Positions 22,521 through 31,742 of a stretch of 64,000 bases of DNA are shown here, in pieces (the first letter of the stretch is position 1; each line of letters begins with the position of its first letter). Source of the DNA: Sorangium cellulosum (lineage in GTDB: Bacteria; Myxococcota_A; Polyangia; Polyangiales; Polyangiaceae). The stretch spans positions 4,852,501 through 4,916,500 of the forward strand of contig NZ_CP012670.1 of NCBI RefSeq assembly GCF_004135735.1. Direction: 5' to 3'. The position numbers and the translations under genes were made by a program. The notes below the pieces were generated by a model that did not search any database, had not been told where the DNA came from, and saw only the letters and a list, made by a program, of their open reading frames with translations.

Positions 22521-24845
22521 ATGACCCGATCCCCCTCCGACAAGGACCCGCCCAAGATGGCACCGAGCAGCGCCGTGCCGCCGCGAGGGACCCCGCCGGA
22601 GCCGACCGCGACGCGCATCCAGAGCAGCAGCTACGTGCCGTCGGCGCCGTCCGCGGCGCGCAACGTCAACAGCAGCTGCCTGCCGCCGGCGCCGCCCTCG
22701 AACCGCAACGGCAGCACGCTGCCGCCCCCGCAGCAGGTGCCCGCCCCGCCGCGCGCCAGCCACTTCCCGCAGGACGCGCGCGTCCGGCGCGACCGGCCGA
22801 GCGCGCCGCTCGGCGCGCACGCCGGCCCGCTCGCGCAGGACCTGCGCGGCCTCCGGGACCGGCCGAACGCCGCGGCCACGGCGCGCAGCGGCCAGCTCGC
22901 GCAGGACCCGTTCAGCGGCTGGGACCCGGCGGAGACCCAGCCCGCGCCGCTCGTGGCCCAGCCGCAGGCGGAGCCGGCGAGCGCGCGCGCGCCGGAGGGG
23001 CTGCGCCACGAGGAGCTGGGCGCGGCGCCCGCGCGCGGCCCCGCGCCGGCCTCGTCGCCGGGCCGGCGGCTGTCGGCCGCGGCGACGCCCTCCGCGCACC
23101 ACGGCGCGCCGACGGGGCGGCCGGCCGCCGCGCGCGAGCCGCAGAAGGCCCAGGAGGCCCAGGGATCGGGGCACGACCCGTACACGCCCATCAACCAGAT
23201 CCTCGGGTACACGCGCCTGCTCGTGGCCTCGCTGCAAGGCAAGGTGGCCCCGCAGCACATCGAGGACCTCCGCAGCATCGAGCACGCCTCGCGCAAGCTG
23301 CTCCGCATCGTGCAGGCGATGGAGGGCGGCGAGGACACCGCGCCGTCGAGCGTGCGCGTCCACGTCCCCTCCGCGCACGAGGAGCCCGCGGCGGCCCACG
23401 CCGCCGAGCCCGAGGGCGGCACGCGCGGATCCATCCTGGTGGTCGACGACAGCCGGGGCAACCGGGACGTCCTCTGCCGCGTGCTGCGGACGAACGGCTA
23501 CCGCACGGCCGCGGCCGAGGACGGCCCCCGCGCGCTCGCGCTCGTCGCGCGCGAGCGCTTCGACGCCGTGCTGCTCGACGTGAACATGCCCGGCATCAGC
23601 GGCCTCGGCGTGCTCTCCGCGATCCGCCAGGGCCGGTCGCCGGCGGAGCTGCCCGTGATCATGGTGACCACGCGCGGCGCGAGCGAGGACGTGGTGGAGT
23701 CGCTCAAGCTCGGCGCCAACGACCACGTGACCAAGCCGATCGACTTCGACATCCTGCTCGGGCGCCTGGACACGCAGCTCACGCTCAAGCGATCGCGCGA
23801 GCAGCTCTCGCAGCTCGCCGCGGAGCTGTCGGTCAAGAGCGAGTTCATCCGCAAGACGTTCGGCCGCTACCTGAGCGACGAGGTGGTGAACCGCCTGCTC
23901 TCCTCCCCCGAGGCCCAGCTCCTCGGCGGCGAGGAGCGCGAGGTGACCATCCTCATGACCGACCTGCGCAGCTTCACGACGATGACCGAGAACATGCCGC
24001 CCGACGTGGTCATGCGGCTGCTCAACGGCTACCTCGGCGAGATGGCGCGCATCATCGTCGCGCGGGGCGGCACCATCATCGAGTTCATCGGCGACGCGAT
24101 CCTCGCGCTGTTCGGCGCCCCCTTCGCGGGCGGCGACGACGCCCGCCGCGCGGTCGCCTGCGCCGTCGAGATGCAGCTCGCGATGGACGCGGTGAACGAC
24201 AGGAACAGCGCCGAGGGGCTGCCCACGCTCCAGATGGGCATCGCGCTCAACACCGGGCCGGTCGTCGTCGGCAACATCGGCTCCGAGGCGCGCACCAAGT
24301 ACGGCGTCGTCGGCGCCCATGTCAACCTGACGTCCCGCATCGAGTCGTGCACCGTCGGCCGGCAAATCCTCATCGCGGACAGCACGCGCCGCGCCGCGGG
24401 CGCGGGGCTCCTGCTCGGCCAGACCCACGCGCTCTCGGTCAAGGGCTTCTCGAGCCGCGTGCTGGTCCACGAGGTGCTGGGCCTCGACCACCCCGAGCGG
24501 CTGTACCTGCCCGAGCGCCGCGCCGAGATCCTCCCGCTGTCGTCGCCGCTCCCGATCCTGTGCGCGCGGCTGGCCGGCAAGCGGCTGGAGGGCGAGCCGC
24601 AGTCCGCCCTCATCCTCGGGCTCTCGCCGTTCGGCGCCGTGCTGCGCCTCCACCCCCGCCCGCCGCCGTTCACGAACCTGAAGCTCCACCCGCCCGGCGC
24701 GCTCGCCGAGCAGCTCGGCGGCGAGCTGCACGCGAAGGTGATCGAGCTGGATCCGCGGGCCGAGGATCAGGTGCGCATCCACTTCACGTCCTCGCCGCCC
24801 GGGCTCGTCGGGCTCGTTCAGGAGCTCCACCGCGCGGAGGCGTGA
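22521..24845 (+). CDS. DHp - receiver - class III nucleotide cyclase - PilZ-like protein
   Basis: This is a 774-residue signalling protein. Residues 1-215 are disordered (Pro/Ala/Arg). Residues 216-270 read as a histidine-kinase dimerisation helix with the H-box GHDPYTPINQILGY (His218), but no ATP-binding domain follows. A receiver occupies about 303-420 (Asp309/Asp310, phospho-acceptor Asp353, Lys405). After a linker helix comes a class III cyclase (about 470-655): metal ligands Asp481 (MTDLRSF) and Asp525 (FIGDAILALFGAP), Asn602 and Arg606. The base-recognition positions are Glu521 and Gly595, the guanylate-cyclase-like pair instead of Lys and Asp/Thr. The tail (about 678-774) resembles a degenerate PilZ barrel (RLAGKR, GLSPFG). 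It probably makes a cyclic nucleotide in response to phosphorylation by an unlinked kinase. Confidence 0.85.
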   Translation: MTRSPSDKDPPKMAPSSAVPPRGTPPEPTATRIQSSSYVPSAPSAARNVNSSCLPPAPPSNRNGSTLPPPQQVPAPPRASHFPQDARVRRDRPSAPLGAHAGPLAQDLRGLRDRPNAAATARSGQLAQDPFSGWDPAETQPAPLVAQPQAEPASARAPEGLRHEELGAAPARGPAPASSPGRRLSAAATPSAHHGAPTGRPAAAREPQKAQEAQGSGHDPYTPINQILGYTRLLVASLQGKVAPQHIEDLRSIEHASRKLLRIVQAMEGGEDTAPSSVRVHVPSAHEEPAAAHAAEPEGGTRGSILVVDDSRGNRDVLCRVLRTNGYRTAAAEDGPRALALVARERFDAVLLDVNMPGISGLGVLSAIRQGRSPAELPVIMVTTRGASEDVVESLKLGANDHVTKPIDFDILLGRLDTQLTLKRSREQLSQLAAELSVKSEFIRKTFGRYLSDEVVNRLLSSPEAQLLGGEEREVTILMTDLRSFTTMTENMPPDVVMRLLNGYLGEMARIIVARGGTIIEFIGDAILALFGAPFAGGDDARRAVACAVEMQLAMDAVNDRNSAEGLPTLQMGIALNTGPVVVGNIGSEARTKYGVVGAHVNLTSRIESCTVGRQILIADSTRRAAGAGLLLGQTHALSVKGFSSRVLVHEVLGLDHPERLYLPERRAEILPLSSPLPILCARLAGKRLEGEPQSALILGLSPFGAVLRLHPRPPPFTNLKLHPPGALAEQLGGELHAKVIELDPRAEDQVRIHFTSSPPGLVGLVQELHRAEA

Positions 24846-25067
24846 CGGCGCCGCGACCGCCCGGGCAGGAGCGGAGGAGCGCCAGGAGATCCCATCGGCC
24901 GCGCCCGGTCGATCCGGCGGCCGCGGCCCGGCGATCGGGAGCGAGCGCGGCGCCGCGGCCCCCGGCGCCGCGGCTCGACGCCGGAGCGCTGCCAGACTAC
25001 ACCTCGAAATCGAGCACTGTTGCTGCTGCTCGAGCCTCGGTGCTGCCGGCCTGCGCGCATCACGAGC

Positions 25068-27029
25068 ATGACCACGAAGAACCTGCCCGCTCCGGCGCGG
25101 TACGCCGCCGCGTTGCTCATCGCAGCCCTCGCCCTCGCGCTGAAATACGCCCTCGGCGGGGCGTCGGAGAGCCAGGTTTCGTTCATTATCTACGTTCCCG
25201 CCGTGATCGCCAGCGCGTGGCTCGGAGGGCTCGGGCCGGGCCTCCTCACGACAGGGCTCTGCGCGGGGTTCATCTGGTATTTCATGCTTCCGCCCGCCGG
25301 CTCCTTCGGGAGCCCGCCGCATGACGACGCGGCGCAGCTCGGCACGTTTCTCGTCACGTCGGTGCTGAGCTCGGTGATCGCGGAGAACCTCCACAGGGCG
25401 CAGCGGCACGCCGAGCGCAGCGCGGCGCGGCTGCAGATCGCGCAAGATCACTCGCTCGACGGCTTCACGACGCTCCAGGCCGTCCGCGATGCCTCGGGGA
25501 AGATCGTGGATTTTCTCTGGGAGTACGCGAACCCCGCGGCGGCGCGCCTCCTGGGTCGCGACCGGGAGCGCCTCGTGGGCCGCAGGCTGCTCGATGGGCT
25601 GCCGGGGAGCGCGACCACGGCCGAGCTCCTCGAGCGGTGCGCGCGCGTGGTCGAGACGGGCGAGCCCCTCGACCTCGAGCAGCCCTACGCATGCGCTCGG
25701 CCCGGTGAGCCGGAGGAGGACCGCCGCTGGTTCCGGATCATGGTGGTCCAGCTCCAGGACGGGATCGCCGTCCACTTCGGCGAGATCACCGGGCGCAAGC
25801 GGGCCGAGGCGGAGCGCGCGCGGCTGCTCGAGAGCGAGCGCCGCGCCCGCGCCCAGGCCGAGGGGGCGAACCGCCTGAAGGACGAGTTTTTGGCGACGCT
25901 CTCCCACGAGCTGCGGACGCCGCTCAACGCGATCCTCGGCTGGTCGCAGCTCCTCCAGGCGCCGGGCATCGACCCCGAGAAGCGGGCCCGCGGGCTCCAG
26001 GCCATCGAGCGGAACGCGCGGGGTCAGGCCCAGATCATCGAGGATATCCTGGACGTCTCCCGGATCATCACGGGAAAGGTGCGGATCGCGCGCCGGCTCG
26101 TCGACGCCGGCGCGATCGTCGGGGCCGCGGTCGAGTCGCTGCGCCCGACCGCGGAGGCCAAGGGGGTGGCGCTCGATCTCGCGATCGAGACGCCGGACGC
26201 GCGGCTCTCCGCCGACGCCACGCGGCTCCAGCAGGTGTGCTGGAACCTCGTCTCCAACGCCATCAAGTTCACCCCGGCGGGCGGGACGGTGCGCGTCGCG
26301 GTCGCCCACGAGGGCGATCGGCTCCGCCTCGAGGTGAGCGACACCGGGCAAGGCATCGCCCCGGACTTCCTGCCGTTCGTCTTCGATCGCTTTCGCCAGG
26401 CCGACAGCTCCACCACGCGCCGTCACGGCGGCGTCGGGCTCGGGCTCTCCATCGTGCGCCACCTGGTCGAGCTGCACGGCGGCCACGTCTCGGCCCGCAG
26501 CGAGGGCGACGGCAAAGGGGCGACGTTCGAGGTCACGCTGCCGATCACGGGCTCCCCGGGGGCAGAGCGCGCGGGCCCCGCCGAGGCCGGGGGCGCGGCC
26601 CCCGGGGACGGCGCGCCCGTGGAGGCCACGCCCGCCCGCCTCGACGGCCTGCGCGTGCTCGTGGTCGACGATCAGCCCGACGCCGCCGAGGTCGCCGGCG
26701 CGATGCTCCAGGAGCTCGGCGCGCGGCCGTGGGTGGCGAGCTCGGCGCGGGAGGCGCTGCGCGCGGTCGCGGAGCTGCCGTTCGACGTCATCGTCTCGGA
26801 TCTCGGGATGCCGGACGAGGACGGCTACGCGCTGATCCGGGAGCTGCGCGCCCTCCCGCCGGCCGCGGGCGGCGCCATTCCGGTCGTCGCGATGACGGCC
26901 TACGCGCGGCGCGAGGATCGCCAGCGCGCGCTCGCGGCGGGCTTCCAGGCGTACCTCGCGAAGCCGGTCGCCGCCGGAGAGCTCGCCAGCGTCGTCCGCG
27001 GGCTCGCGGCGCCCGCGTTCGCGACCTAG
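25068..27029 (+). CDS. Hybrid sensor histidine kinase (DUF4118 - PAS - kinase - receiver)
   Basis: This is a 653-residue membrane hybrid kinase. Residues 10-105 form the DUF4118 bundle of about four helices, as in KdpD (FIIYVPAVIASAWLGGLGPG). Next comes a PAS domain (about 125-240), then DHp with SHELRTPLN (His280) and the ATPase domain with NLVSNAIKF, DTGQGI and GVGLGLSIV. A C-terminal receiver (about 532-653) has phospho-acceptor Asp578 (VSDLGMP) and Lys in YLAKP. The ATG at 25068 is used; a TTG 16 codons upstream is less likely. No cognate regulator is adjacent, so output may pass through phosphotransfer. It lies 222 bases after the cyclase gene, whose receiver could be one partner (inference). 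Confidence 0.93.
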   Translation: MTTKNLPAPARYAAALLIAALALALKYALGGASESQVSFIIYVPAVIASAWLGGLGPGLLTTGLCAGFIWYFMLPPAGSFGSPPHDDAAQLGTFLVTSVLSSVIAENLHRAQRHAERSAARLQIAQDHSLDGFTTLQAVRDASGKIVDFLWEYANPAAARLLGRDRERLVGRRLLDGLPGSATTAELLERCARVVETGEPLDLEQPYACARPGEPEEDRRWFRIMVVQLQDGIAVHFGEITGRKRAEAERARLLESERRARAQAEGANRLKDEFLATLSHELRTPLNAILGWSQLLQAPGIDPEKRARGLQAIERNARGQAQIIEDILDVSRIITGKVRIARRLVDAGAIVGAAVESLRPTAEAKGVALDLAIETPDARLSADATRLQQVCWNLVSNAIKFTPAGGTVRVAVAHEGDRLRLEVSDTGQGIAPDFLPFVFDRFRQADSSTTRRHGGVGLGLSIVRHLVELHGGHVSARSEGDGKGATFEVTLPITGSPGAERAGPAEAGGAAPGDGAPVEATPARLDGLRVLVVDDQPDAAEVAGAMLQELGARPWVASSAREALRAVAELPFDVIVSDLGMPDEDGYALIRELRALPPAAGGAIPVVAMTAYARREDRQRALAAGFQAYLAKPVAAGELASVVRGLAAPAFAT

Positions 27030-27112
27030 AGCGGCTCCCACCCGCCTCTGGAACCGGCGCCGCAGGGCGCGCCGGCCTTCTCTCCGGGGCGCGCCGGGAC
27101 CACACTGCCGCC

Positions 27113-27733
27113 ATGCGCGACCACGACGTCTCCGGGATCACCGCGAGGACCCTCGCCCACTACGGCCAGCACGCCGCGTCGTTCTGGGAGGGCACGCGCG
27201 ATCACGATGTATCGCAGAACCGCGCCGCGCTGCTCGCGGCGCTGGAGGGGCCGGGCCCCTTCACGATCCTCGATCTCGGCTGCGGCCCGGGGCGCGATCT
27301 CGCGGCGTTCCGCGCCGAGGGGCACACCCCGATCGGGCTCGACGGCTGCGCGCGGTTCGTCGAGATGGCGCGGCAGCACGCGGGCTGCGAGGTGCTCCAC
27401 CAGGATTTCCTGCGCCTCGATCTAGAGGCCGGGCGCTTCGACGGGATCTTCGCGAACGCGTCGCTGTTCCACGTCCCGAGCGGCGAGCTGCCGCGCGTGC
27501 TCCGCGAGCTCCACGCCGCGCTCCGCCCGCGCGGCGCGCTGTTCAGCTCCAACCCGCGCGGCGACGACCGGGAGGGGTGGTCCGGCGATCGGTACGGCTG
27601 CGCGTGGTCGCTCGAGCGGTGGCGAGAGCACGTGACCGCGGCCGGGTTCGAGGAGGTCGCGCACTACTACCGACCGGCCGGGCTCCCTCGCGCGCAGCAG
27701 CGCTGGCTGGCCACGGTGTGGCGCAAGCGCTGA
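27113..27733 (+). CDS. Class I SAM-dependent methyltransferase
   Basis: This is a 206-residue Rossmann methyltransferase. Motif I is TILDLGCGPGRDL (about 51-63), followed by the acidic end of strand 2 (GLDGCARF), motif FDGIFANASLFHV and the post-motif LRELHAALRPRGALFSS. The overall look is that of TehB or small-molecule methyltransferases; the substrate is unknown. The ATG at 27113 gives the normal length. It sits between the hybrid kinase (83-base gap) and the copper ATPase (123-base gap), all on the plus strand. Confidence 0.9.
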   Translation: MRDHDVSGITARTLAHYGQHAASFWEGTRDHDVSQNRAALLAALEGPGPFTILDLGCGPGRDLAAFRAEGHTPIGLDGCARFVEMARQHAGCEVLHQDFLRLDLEAGRFDGIFANASLFHVPSGELPRVLRELHAALRPRGALFSSNPRGDDREGWSGDRYGCAWSLERWREHVTAAGFEEVAHYYRPAGLPRAQQRWLATVWRKR

Positions 27734-27856
27734 GCGCGCGGCGCCCGAGGCGTCCTGGCGCCTCGCGCCGCGCGGCAGGCCGTAATGGCCCGAAGGGCCG
27801 CGCGTCTGCACGGGAGAAGAGGAGACGAGCGCCGCGCTCGTGTCGAAGGAGAGATC

Positions 27857-30229
27857 ATGGCAACGACTTCCCATCCGCTGGACACGAGCGCGGCGCCGGC
27901 CGCGCAGCGCGCCCAGGCGGACCTCCCCGTGCAAGGCATGACCTGCGCGGCGTGCGTGCGCCGCGTCGAGCGGGCGTTGCGCGCGGTGCCGGGCGTCCAG
28001 GGCGCCACGGTCAACCTCGTGACCCGGCGGGCGACCGTCGCCTACGACGCGCTGGCGACCACGCCTGCGGCGCTCGCCCGCGCCATCGTGGACGCGGGCT
28101 ACGAGGTGCCGGAGGCCGCCGAGGCGCCGGAGACCGCCGGGGCACCCGCGGCGCCCGGGGCCGCGCCGTCGCCGCGCCCGCGCCCGCTGGCGTCCGAGCG
28201 CGCCGCGGCCCTGGAGGAGGCGGAGCTGCGCGAGCAGCGGGCGCTCCGGCGCGACGTGGCGCTCGCGATCGCGCTCACCGTGCCCCTGCTCGTCATGGGC
28301 ATGTCGCACGGCGCGATCCCCGGGCTCGACGGGGCCTTCGCGCGCTGGCTCTCGCTCGCGCTCGCGACCGTCGTGGTCCTCGGGCCGGGGCGCCGGTTCT
28401 TCCGCCTGGGGTGGGCCGCGCTCCGGCACCGCGCCGCGGACATGAACACGCTCGTGAGCCTCGGGACCGGCGCCGCCTGGCTCTACTCGACCGTCGCGGT
28501 CGTCGCGCCCGGCCTGTTCCCGCGCGCCGAGCACGGCCACATGCCGGCCGTCTACTTCGAGGCCGCGGCCGCCATCGTCACCTTCGTGCTGATCGGCAGG
28601 CTGCTCGAGGCGCGCGCGCGAAAGCGGCTCGCCGACGCCGTGCGCGGGCTCGTCTCGCTGCAGCCGAAGACCGCGCGGCGCGTCCGCGGCGAGGCCGAGG
28701 AGGACGTGCCCGCCGACGCGCTCGCGCCCGGCGACCTCGTGCTCGTGCGGCCCGGCGAGCGCATCGCGACCGACGGCGAGGTGGTCCGCGGCGCGTCGGC
28801 GGTCGACGAGTCGATGCTCACCGGCGAGAGCATGCCCGTCGACAAGGCGGCGGGCTCCCCGGTCTTCGGCGGGACGCTCAACCAGAGCGGCGCCATCACC
28901 TTCCGCGTCACGAGGACCGGCGCGGACACGGCGCTCGCGCGCATCGTCGAGGCCGTCGAGCAGGCGCAGGGGTCGCGCGCGCCGATCGCGCGGCTGGCCG
29001 ACGTGGTGAGCGGCGTCTTCGTGCCCGTCGTGCTCGGGGTCGCGGCGCTCGCCTTCGCCGCGTGGCTCGCGATCGACGCGGCCGGCGCGGCCGGCCTCAC
29101 CGCCGCGGGCTTCGCCACGGCGATCGAGCGGTTCGTGGCGGTGCTCGTGATCGCCTGCCCCTGCGCGCTCGGCCTGGCCACGCCGGCGGCCGTGGCCGTG
29201 GGGACCGGGCGCGGCGCGGAGCTCGGCGTGCTCGTCAAGGGCGGCGCGGCGCTCGAGGCGGCGAGCCGCGTCGACATGGTCGTGCTCGACAAGACCGGGA
29301 CGCTCACCTCGGGGCGGCCCGAGCTCACGGACGTGCGGAGCCTGACGGAGGGCGGCGACGACGCGCTGCTCGGCCTCGTGGCGGCCGCGGAGCGCGCGAG
29401 CGAGCACCCGGTGGCCCGGGCGATCGTCGAGGGCGCCCGCGGCCGCGGGGTAGTCGTCCCGCCGGCCTCGGAGTTCCGCGCGGAGATCGGCCACGGCATC
29501 GAGGCGCGCGTGGCCGGCCGCCTCGTGCGCGTCGGCACCGCGGCGTGGCTGCGCCGGGCGGGCGTCGGCGCGGACGCGCTGGAGGCGGAGGCCGAGCGCC
29601 TGGCCGCGCTGGGCCGCACGCCGTCGTTCGTGGCCGTGGACGGGCGGCTCGCGGGCCTCGTGGCGGTCGCCGACCGGCCGACCGAGGAGGCGCGGCGCGC
29701 GGTGGAGGCGCTGAAGGAGCTCGGCGTCGAGGTGGCGATGGCGACCGGCGACCGGGCGGGCGCGGCGCGCGCGGTGGCCGACGAGCTCGGGATCCACACG
29801 GTGTTCGCGGAGGTGAGGCCGGAGGACAAGGCGAGGATCGTCGCCGAGCAGCGGGCCCGGGGCCGCCGGGTGGCGATGGTCGGCGACGGCATCAACGACG
29901 CGCCCGCGCTGGCCGGCGCGGACGTGGGCATCGCGCTCGGCAGCGGCACGGACATCGCGGTGGCGTCGGCCGACGTGGCGCTCCTCCGCGGCGGGGTCGC
30001 GGGGCTGCCGACGGCGCTCGGGCTGGCGCGGGCCACGCTGCGCACGATCCGCCAGAACCTGTTCTGGGCGTTCATCTACAACGTCATCGGCATCCCCGTC
30101 GCGGCGGGGCTGCTCTATCCGCTGACCGGGTGGCTGCTCTCGCCGGTGCTGGCGAGCGCGGCGATGTCGCTGTCGAGCGTGTCGGTGCTGGCCAACTCGC
30201 TCCGGCTCCGCGGCTTTGGCCGCGGATAA
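27857..30229 (+). CDS. copA: Copper-translocating P1B-type ATPase
   Basis: This is a 790-residue Cu(I) exporter of the inner membrane. One heavy-metal-associated domain comes first (QGMTCAACVRRVE, Cys30/Cys33). Eight membrane helices follow, with the transport motif VLVIACPCALGLATPAA. Catalytic parts are TGESMPVDK (actuator), VLDKTGTLTSG (phosphorylation Asp), the ATP-site His in ASEHPVARAI, and MVGDGINDAPALAGAD. The last two helices carry the YN in FIYNVIGIP and MSLSSVSVLANSLRL, the Cu(I)-type 1B-1 signature. The ATG at 27857 has AAGGAGAG upstream. No metal-responsive regulator gene is adjacent. A strong structured element starts 25 bases after the stop. Confidence 0.95.
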   Translation: MATTSHPLDTSAAPAAQRAQADLPVQGMTCAACVRRVERALRAVPGVQGATVNLVTRRATVAYDALATTPAALARAIVDAGYEVPEAAEAPETAGAPAAPGAAPSPRPRPLASERAAALEEAELREQRALRRDVALAIALTVPLLVMGMSHGAIPGLDGAFARWLSLALATVVVLGPGRRFFRLGWAALRHRAADMNTLVSLGTGAAWLYSTVAVVAPGLFPRAEHGHMPAVYFEAAAAIVTFVLIGRLLEARARKRLADAVRGLVSLQPKTARRVRGEAEEDVPADALAPGDLVLVRPGERIATDGEVVRGASAVDESMLTGESMPVDKAAGSPVFGGTLNQSGAITFRVTRTGADTALARIVEAVEQAQGSRAPIARLADVVSGVFVPVVLGVAALAFAAWLAIDAAGAAGLTAAGFATAIERFVAVLVIACPCALGLATPAAVAVGTGRGAELGVLVKGGAALEAASRVDMVVLDKTGTLTSGRPELTDVRSLTEGGDDALLGLVAAAERASEHPVARAIVEGARGRGVVVPPASEFRAEIGHGIEARVAGRLVRVGTAAWLRRAGVGADALEAEAERLAALGRTPSFVAVDGRLAGLVAVADRPTEEARRAVEALKELGVEVAMATGDRAGAARAVADELGIHTVFAEVRPEDKARIVAEQRARGRRVAMVGDGINDAPALAGADVGIALGSGTDIAVASADVALLRGGVAGLPTALGLARATLRTIRQNLFWAFIYNVIGIPVAAGLLYPLTGWLLSPVLASAAMSLSSVSVLANSLRLRGFGRG

Positions 30230-30253
30230 GAGCGCCGAACAAAACCGGACCGA

Positions 30254-30399
30254 GCCAGGCGAACGAGGGTGGGTGCAGCGCTAGGCGCGACGAGGAGCCC
30301 TGCTGAAGTAGGGCGACGAGGAGCAACGACGCGATGCGCCCGCCCTCGTCCGCCGGGCGACGGGAGTTTTCGAGAGGCGCTCTACGCTGCGTCGCCCGG
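30254..30399 (+). ncRNA. Predicted structured RNA element or imperfect long hairpin after copA
   Basis: 30254-30281 pairs with 30331-30358 over 28 positions: 23 Watson-Crick, two G-U wobbles and three mismatches. The wobbles pair only in a plus-strand transcript. Inside is a second hairpin, gccctgc-TGAA-gtagggc (30297-30314), flanked by two exact 12-base repeats gcgacgaggagc (30287-30298, 30313-30324). The 3' outer arm overlaps an alternative stem, ccgggcgac (30353-30361) with gtcgcccgg (30391-30399). The two outer folds therefore exclude each other at 30353-30358. It could be a 3' regulatory or terminator structure of copA, an independent small RNA, or a miniature inverted-repeat element. 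Confidence 0.5.
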
Positions 30400-30901
30400 G
30401 TCTTCGTCCGTTGATGCGCGCACGGAGCGCGAGGCATGCGTGCGGCGGCACCAGCGCGGCTTCGCGGTGGTCAACTTCGGCGCCCCCTCAAGCCGGGGGG
30501 CGCGCCCCTGTGCGACCGAGCAGGAAGGCGTGCCTGTCGCTGAACCGAAATAACGAAGCAACCGCCTCTCAAAAATCGCCCCGCTGACGGCGTGAGGCGC
30601 CGCTTCGTCCCGCGGGGAAGTTATCGACAGATCATCGATTTTCCCCAGGACCGGCGGATCGCATTGGGAATGCGTCTGTCCATTCCGGCGAGCGGGGCGA
30701 TTTGCCATTGACTCCATTGAATCGTTATGTTTTCTCTTGGCGCCGCGCGAGGCGATCCAGCGGACAGGGGGGTGGCTCCTTCGGGTACCAGCGCTCGCGG
30801 CGCTGCGATCGTGGAGCTGTTCGTCGGCCCAACTTTGCTGGCCAGAGCATCCGAGACACCTCGTGAGCGCAGGGACAGGTTTGTGACCAGGAGGAGAGAT
30901 C
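30400..30901. other. Intergenic region of lower GC
   Basis: I find no gene. GC falls noticeably from about 30540 to 30740 compared with flanking genes. This is probably the promoter and leader region of the secreted-protein gene at 30902; AGGAGGAG sits just before its ATG. Confidence 0.5.
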
Positions 30902-31366
30902 ATGCAGACTCGTCACCACAGGAGACACGCCATGGGTAGATGGGCTCGTCGCGTCGGTGTCGCCGCAGCGGTGGGTTCCATCAGCGCCCTCGCGACCCAG
31001 GCCGGCGCGCTGACGACGGCGGGCTCCTGGAAGGGCAATACGTACAGCGCTTCCGACATTGTAGGTGCCCACGCACAGGGAAACGCCTATGTGAGCAACA
31101 ACCGCGTCTACGTCACAGGCTACGTCCGCGACACCCTGAGCGACGGACATGGTGCCTGCCTCCAGATCCAGGCATGGTATGACGACGATTTCTTCCCCCG
31201 CGAGGAGTTCGTCGCCGACACGGACGGAAACAACAGCAGCTACGAATATTTCAGCTTCCACTTCGACGCCAGCACCATCGAGGAGATCTGGATCCAGGAG
31301 TGCCTCACCGAATCCGGAGACATCTGGGACACGGCACCTGGGTGGCAGGTGATCGTCTGGCCGTGA
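30902..31366 (+). CDS. Small secreted protein of unknown function
   Basis: This is a 154-residue product with a basic N terminus and hydrophobic export segment (RRVGVAAAVGSISALATQAGA, cleavage likely near residue 36). A mature domain of about 115 residues follows, rich in Tyr, Trp, Asp and Ser, with two cysteines that could pair (HGACLQIQAW and WIQECLTES). No known family is recognised; the beta-rich, acidic composition suggests an extracellular single-domain protein. A strong ribosome site (AGGAGGAG) fixes the ATG at 30902. Codon use is less GC-biased than in neighbours (for example aat, gta, ggt, att), and the upstream DNA is also AT-richer, hinting at recent acquisition. Confidence 0.75.
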   Translation: MQTRHHRRHAMGRWARRVGVAAAVGSISALATQAGALTTAGSWKGNTYSASDIVGAHAQGNAYVSNNRVYVTGYVRDTLSDGHGACLQIQAWYDDDFFPREEFVADTDGNNSSYEYFSFHFDASTIEEIWIQECLTESGDIWDTAPGWQVIVWP

Positions 31367-31504
31367 AGGCACCGGGAGCATCTCTCGGGCTGATGCCGGA
31401 CCGCTGGTAGTGTTTGCCGCCCCCCCCGGACATCGGTGTTCACCAAGCTCGTTCACTCGCGATCAGGGCACCAAACCCGCCCCCGCCCCCAGCGATCACC
31501 AACG

Positions 31505-31523
31505 TGAACGCGGTCGTGGTCGT
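31505..31523 (+). promoter_or_regulatory. GTCGTG-rich motif upstream of the GH13 gene
   Basis: tgaacgcggtcgtggtcgt differs by one base from 48636-48654, upstream of the GH15 glucoamylase. Both copies lie about 220 bp before the proposed start codon of a starch-degrading lipoprotein. The rest of the gap 31367-31742 shows no gene. A regulatory role is inference; it may instead be a dispersed repeat. Confidence 0.4.
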
Positions 31524-31742
31524 CCCCTCGCAATCGCGGAGAGCCGGCGCGCATCGCGCTCCGGCTCTCCGCGGCCTTCCGCAAGGTTCAGCAGAGCGGG
31601 ACGCGCCGCTCGTCGCTCCACGAGAATGGGAGTTGACGGGGCGAGGCGGGATGCGGTTTGCTCCCCCGCTCCGCACGGAGCGCTGGCGAATTTTGCATCG
31701 CTGGCACGCAGTGCCCCGGCCCTCATGGTTGCTCGATCCGAC

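Noticed and set aside
22356..27041. A 1561-codon open frame on the minus strand across the cyclase and hybrid kinase genes
   Set aside because: It is the antisense shadow of two clear plus-strand genes; extreme GC removes stop codons. The translation is Arg/Ala/Asp-rich without domains.
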